Shown here piece after piece: positions 6,727-9,373 of a stretch of DNA of 9,373 nucleotides; position 1 is the first letter of the stretch; each line of letters begins with the position of its first letter. The stretch spans positions 1-9,373 of the forward strand of contig JALULR010000260.1 of assembly GCA_027056155.1 (NCBI GenBank), written 5' to 3'. Below the pieces are notes generated by a model. The model saw only the letters and a list, made by a program, of their open reading frames with translations, did not search any database and was not told where the DNA came from. Position numbers and translations under genes: made by a program. The DNA comes from DHVE2 group archaeon. GTDB lineage: Archaea; Thermoplasmatota; Thermoplasmata; Thermoplasmatales; Aciduliprofundaceae.

Positions 6727-7977
6727 GTGCTATTCATCATATTATTTGCCCTAACTGGAACACTCCTAGGCGTGTTTACCGGACTAACTCCGGGCATACA
6801 TGTAAATAATATTGCATTAATTGCACTTTATCTTTATGCGACGGGATTCAATCCAATATATCTATCTGTATTAATAGTAAGCGCAATGATATCTCATACA
6901 TTCCTTGATTTCATACCTTCTACATTCTTAGGCGCACCCGGGGAAGACACCGCACTATCCGTGCTGCCCATGCATAGAATGCTGTTTAATGGAGAGGGAT
7001 ATAAAGCGGTGTATCTCTCCGCAATAGGCTCACTCATGGCAATGCTGCTTTCTCTGCCAATTATTGCGGGCATACAACTATTTTTTGAGAATATCGCATA
7101 TGCGTCTGTTAAGCCGTGGATTCCTGTAATTCTAATCATTATTGTGCTATATCTCTTATATCAAGAATCGAAAAAAAGCTTGAAGAGCATGGCAATAGCG
7201 GGGTATATTTTCATTATTGCCGGCATATTTGGAATTCTCGCACTATCACTACCGCAGAACTTTAATTATGTGCCAATCAACATTGGCTCTGGTGTAATAT
7301 TTGCCGTATTTGCGGGGTTATTTGGGTTGCCGACTCTATTTTTATCCACAAACTCTATCATACCTAAGCAAAAAGTAGAGAAAATCAGAATTGAAAGAAA
7401 ATATTATAAAGCCTCTTTGTACGGCACGCTGAGCGGCGCGCTGGTTGGATTTTTGCCGGGCATTACTTCCGGAATAGCCACGGTCATTGCCAAGGGCATA
7501 TACGGAGAGGAAGATACAAGCGGATTTATAGTATCTCTGGGAAGTGTTAATACTGCAAATGCCCTTTTCAACCTCGCCGCACTTTTTATTATTGCACACC
7601 CAAGAAGCCATGCAGTTGGTGTGATTAGTGAGATTTCGAGTGCAATACCGTGGATTGATTTTTTCAATCCTCCTCTATTCTTTATTTTACTTCTAATTGC
7701 CGCATTTATATCTTCATTTATCTCTTTCTTCCTCACCGTGTACATTGGCAAATATGCCTCTAAAATCATTTACAAGTTCGGACAAAATTACAAGAAGTTA
7801 TGCTACGGCATCATAGCCTTTGTTTTTTCACTTATATTTTTGTTCGGCGGAGTGTTTGGTGTAGCGCTAGCCATAGTTGGCACATTAATAGGACTACTAC
7901 CACCCAAGTTGGGTGTAATGCGAGTGCATCTTATGGGCGTACTAATTCTTCCTGTGCTCTTGTTCTACCTTATATAA
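6727..7977 (+). CDS. TctA-family (archaeal COG1784-like) integral membrane transporter protein
   Basis: A 416-residue, very hydrophobic polytopic protein with roughly ten or more membrane segments. It resembles the large permease subunit (TctA) of tripartite tricarboxylate transporters, in the stand-alone archaeal subgroup. Diagnostic pieces are the N-terminal G-T-L-x-G-x-x-T-G-L-x-PGIHVNN motif (11-28), the D-F-I-P-S-x-x-x-G-A-P-GED loop (61-74), a second related motif in the C-terminal half (GTLSGALVGFLPGIT, 233-247, followed by GEEDT), and the ending GLLPPKLGVMRVHLMGVLILP. The two glycine/proline motifs indicate an internal duplication. No TctB or TctC (binding protein) gene is in the window; archaeal homologues usually stand alone, and the substrate is unknown. 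GTG is the only usable start: a stop lies 24 bases upstream and the next ATG would remove the conserved first motif. The gene is divergent from the deaminase gene. Confidence 0.8.
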   Translation: MLFIILFALTGTLLGVFTGLTPGIHVNNIALIALYLYATGFNPIYLSVLIVSAMISHTFLDFIPSTFLGAPGEDTALSVLPMHRMLFNGEGYKAVYLSAIGSLMAMLLSLPIIAGIQLFFENIAYASVKPWIPVILIIIVLYLLYQESKKSLKSMAIAGYIFIIAGIFGILALSLPQNFNYVPINIGSGVIFAVFAGLFGLPTLFLSTNSIIPKQKVEKIRIERKYYKASLYGTLSGALVGFLPGITSGIATVIAKGIYGEEDTSGFIVSLGSVNTANALFNLAALFIIAHPRSHAVGVISEISSAIPWIDFFNPPLFFILLLIAAFISSFISFFLTVYIGKYASKIIYKFGQNYKKLCYGIIAFVFSLIFLFGGVFGVALAIVGTLIGLLPPKLGVMRVHLMGVLILPVLLFYLI

Positions 7978-7996
7978 TACCCTATAAAATTCATTA

Positions 7997-8001
7997 TTTT
8001 T
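7997..8001 (+). terminator. Possible U-tract terminator after the TctA-family gene
   Basis: TTATTTTTAG begins shortly after the stop codon at 7975-7977, in a short AT-rich spacer, with no hairpin. Archaeal termination on T-rich tracts makes this plausible. The remaining spacer to purM (8002-8086) holds only the purM promoter. Confidence 0.3.
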
Positions 8002-8052
8002 AGTATGTAGTGAATAGAAACAAAATGCAAAATATATCTAACTAGAAGCGGA

Positions 8053-8066
8053 GAAAACATATTAAT
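8053..8066 (+). promoter_or_regulatory. BRE/TATA promoter of purM
   Basis: GAAAACATATTAAT is centred about 26 bases upstream of the ATG at 8087. It matches the deaminase promoter at 13 of 14 positions. Spacing predicts transcription starting at the ATG (leaderless). Other ATGs nearby (8065, 8077, 8083) are out of frame with purM. Confidence 0.6.
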
Positions 8067-8086
8067 GCCCCATAGCATGCCTATGT

Positions 8087-9067
8087 ATGGACTACCGTAG
8101 TGCAGGCGTGGATATAGGTGCAGAAAGCAATTTCATCAAAATGCTAACCCACGAAATTAATTATGAAAGAAAGGATTTAAAAAAAGCACCACTTAAATTT
8201 GGATTTACCGGACTCATCGAATTTGGAGAGTATTATATTGCTATGAACACAGATGGCGTTGGGACGAAGATAATAGTAGCAAACGAGATGAAAAAATGGG
8301 ATACCATAGGCATAGATTGCATAGCCATGAACGTCAATGATACAATAACATCAGGCGCAGAGCCCATTGCATTTGTGGATTACCTCGCTATCGACAAATA
8401 CAACTTAAATATGGCAAGGGAAATAGGCATTGGCCTAAACAAGGGTGCTGAGGAGGCAAATATCACCATACTCGGCGGAGAAACTGCAACCATACCTGAA
8501 ATAACAAAAGGCGCGGATTTGTCGGGTACAAGCATTGGCGTTGTAAAAAAAGATAAGCTAATAACTGGAGAAAAAGTCAGAAGTGGAGATTTAATATTTG
8601 GAATACCGAGCTCGGGCATACATTCAAATGGCCTGACCCTAGCGCGGCGCATATTTCCCGCGCTTGATGAAAAAGTTCACGGGGTTAAAATAGGGCTAGA
8701 GCTTCTAAAACCCACACGCATATACGTACGCAACTTAGTTTCATTGCTAAAAGAATGTACCCCACACGGGCTAGCGCATATCACTGGCGGAGGTTTGCTA
8801 AACATATTGCGGGTTAAAAAAATGAAATATGTTATTTCAGAGCCACTAAAACCACATTGGCTATTCAAAGAGATTGCAGAGCGTGGTAAAATTACCCATG
8901 AGGAGATGTATCGCACGTTCAACATGGGTATGGGCTTTGTTATAATAGCCCCGGAAGATTGTGAATGGCACATAAAAAAGAATGTGCCTGATGCACGGTT
9001 TGTGGGCGCGGTGGAAGACGGAAAAACTGTAGAAGTACCGGAACTCAAAATAAAATTAGAAGCATGA
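8087..9067 (+). CDS. purM: Phosphoribosylformylglycinamidine cyclo-ligase (AIR synthetase)
   Basis: Cytosolic enzyme of de novo purine biosynthesis that uses ATP to close formylglycinamidine ribonucleotide (FGAM) to aminoimidazole ribonucleotide (AIR). The 326-residue protein is full length for the family and has the PurM/AIR-synthase motifs in order: Y-x-x-AGVDI (3-10), N-TDGVGTK (54-61), GID-x-x-AMNVND (75-85), GAEP (90-93), LGGETA (129-134), PSSGIHSNG (174-182), LLKPTRIYV (206-214), AHITGGG (230-236) and EEMYRTFNMGMG (272-283). The start is fixed by the family N-terminus (YRSAGVDI) and the TATA spacing. No other pur gene is adjacent, so it seems to be a single-gene unit. The stop lies 2 bp from the stop codon of the convergent small gene. 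Confidence 0.96.
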   Translation: MDYRSAGVDIGAESNFIKMLTHEINYERKDLKKAPLKFGFTGLIEFGEYYIAMNTDGVGTKIIVANEMKKWDTIGIDCIAMNVNDTITSGAEPIAFVDYLAIDKYNLNMAREIGIGLNKGAEEANITILGGETATIPEITKGADLSGTSIGVVKKDKLITGEKVRSGDLIFGIPSSGIHSNGLTLARRIFPALDEKVHGVKIGLELLKPTRIYVRNLVSLLKECTPHGLAHITGGGLLNILRVKKMKYVISEPLKPHWLFKEIAERGKITHEEMYRTFNMGMGFVIIAPEDCEWHIKKNVPDARFVGAVEDGKTVEVPELKIKLEA

Positions 9068-9069
9068 GC

Positions 9070-9354
9070 TCATAGCGTATCGAGAGAGTATGGCACATTT
9101 CTTTCTTCTAATGTTTTGAGCACATGCGGCAGCATATTATGAGACACAAAGAGTATGGTTGATATACCGCGATAATGCGCATCAATTGCCGCATTTACCG
9201 CGGAAAACTGAAAATCGATATTCGTAATATCCTTAACTGCCAAGTACGGCACCACACCGCATACTCCAACCTTGGAATTTTCCTCGCTCTTAAGTGCCTT
9301 TGCAATACTGCTTTTTTTGACACGCCGCGAGCCGCCCTCTTCCACAGGAGGCAT
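9070..9354 (-). CDS. Uncharacterised small alpha/beta protein, start uncertain, possibly continuing past window edge
   Basis: I do not recognise this family. From the ATG at 9354 it is 94 residues: a charged N-terminal part (EEGGSRRVKKSS...ALKSEE), then a compact alternating beta/alpha pattern (VGVCGVVPYLAV, helix FSAVNAAIDAHYRG, strand ISTILFVSH, helix NMLPHVLKTLEERN, strand VPYSL). This looks like part of a Rossmann-like or thioredoxin-sized fold. No signal peptide or membrane helix is visible. The frame stays open upstream to the window edge, so the true start could lie outside. A TATA-like tract sits only about 12 bases from this ATG, too close for a leaderless start there; a GTG at 9345 is another option. 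It converges on purM with a 2-bp gap. Coding looks likely because it fills the space to the purM stop with sensible amino acid composition, but function is unknown. Confidence 0.65.
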   Translation of the reverse strand: MPPVEEGGSRRVKKSSIAKALKSEENSKVGVCGVVPYLAVKDITNIDFQFSAVNAAIDAHYRGISTILFVSHNMLPHVLKTLEERNVPYSLDTL

Positions 9355-9359
9355 AGCAT

Positions 9360-9373
9360 ATATTTTTATATTT
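9360..9373 (-). promoter_or_regulatory. TATA-like AT tract upstream of the small minus-strand gene
   Basis: On the minus strand the edge reads AAATATAAAAATAT. It could be a TATA box, but it lies only about 12 bases from the ATG at 9354, or about 21 from the GTG at 9345. It could equally be coding sequence if the frame extends beyond the window. Confidence 0.25.

Noticed and set aside
6378..6809. Plus-strand frame spanning the divergent spacer (143 codons)
   Set aside because: Overlaps the deaminase 5' end and the first codons of the permease in another frame, and runs across both promoters; no start signal.
7342..7769. Minus-strand frames inside the permease gene
   Set aside because: Shadows of the hydrophobic coding sequence, with no motifs or promoter.

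Overview
The window looks like archaeal chromosome, most likely from a Euryarchaeota/Thermoplasmatota-type lineage. This is inferred, not proven. The DNA is AT-rich by eye. Surface proteins are built from NosD-like beta-helix, fibronectin type III (Fn3) and InlB-like modules dense in N-glycosylation sequons. There is a stand-alone TctA-family membrane protein of the archaeal type. Genes start at, or within a few bases of, the transcription start predicted from an archaeal BRE/TATA element, i.e. leaderless mRNAs without Shine-Dalgarno sites. No tRNA, rRNA, CRISPR array, transposase or origin was seen. The longest gene-free stretches are about 160 bp (6564-6726) and about 110 bp (7978-8086).

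Left part (2-3823, +): the 3' portion of a very large cell-surface protein gene whose start lies outside the window. Its order is beta-helix end and cap, seven tandem Fn3 domains (six of them exactly 90 codons each), an InlB-like domain, Fn3, a second InlB-like domain, Fn3, one transmembrane helix, and a short cytoplasmic winged-helix-like domain. An MscS-family mechanosensitive channel follows (3865-5358, +), with its own promoter and an unusual exported N-terminal beta-rich domain.

Middle (5349-6563, -): an MtaD/DadD-type adenosine-derivative deaminase of the amidohydrolase superfamily. It overlaps the channel gene tail-to-tail by 10 bp. A 163-bp divergent intergenic region (6564-6726) carries back-to-back promoters for the deaminase and for a TctA-family integral membrane protein (6727-7977, +).

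Right part: purM (8087-9067, +), encoding the fifth step of purine biosynthesis, has its own promoter. It converges, with a 2-bp gap, on a small unrecognised gene (9070-9354, -) whose reading frame is still open at the window edge.

Functionally the window mixes envelope functions (giant adhesin/receptor-like protein, osmotic valve, transporter-like permease) with nucleotide metabolism (purM, deaminase). Apart from the divergent pair there is little sign of a joint operon; each gene seems to have its own promoter. The most interesting item is the giant surface protein with a cytoplasmic DNA-binding-like tail, a candidate one-component outside-to-inside regulator.
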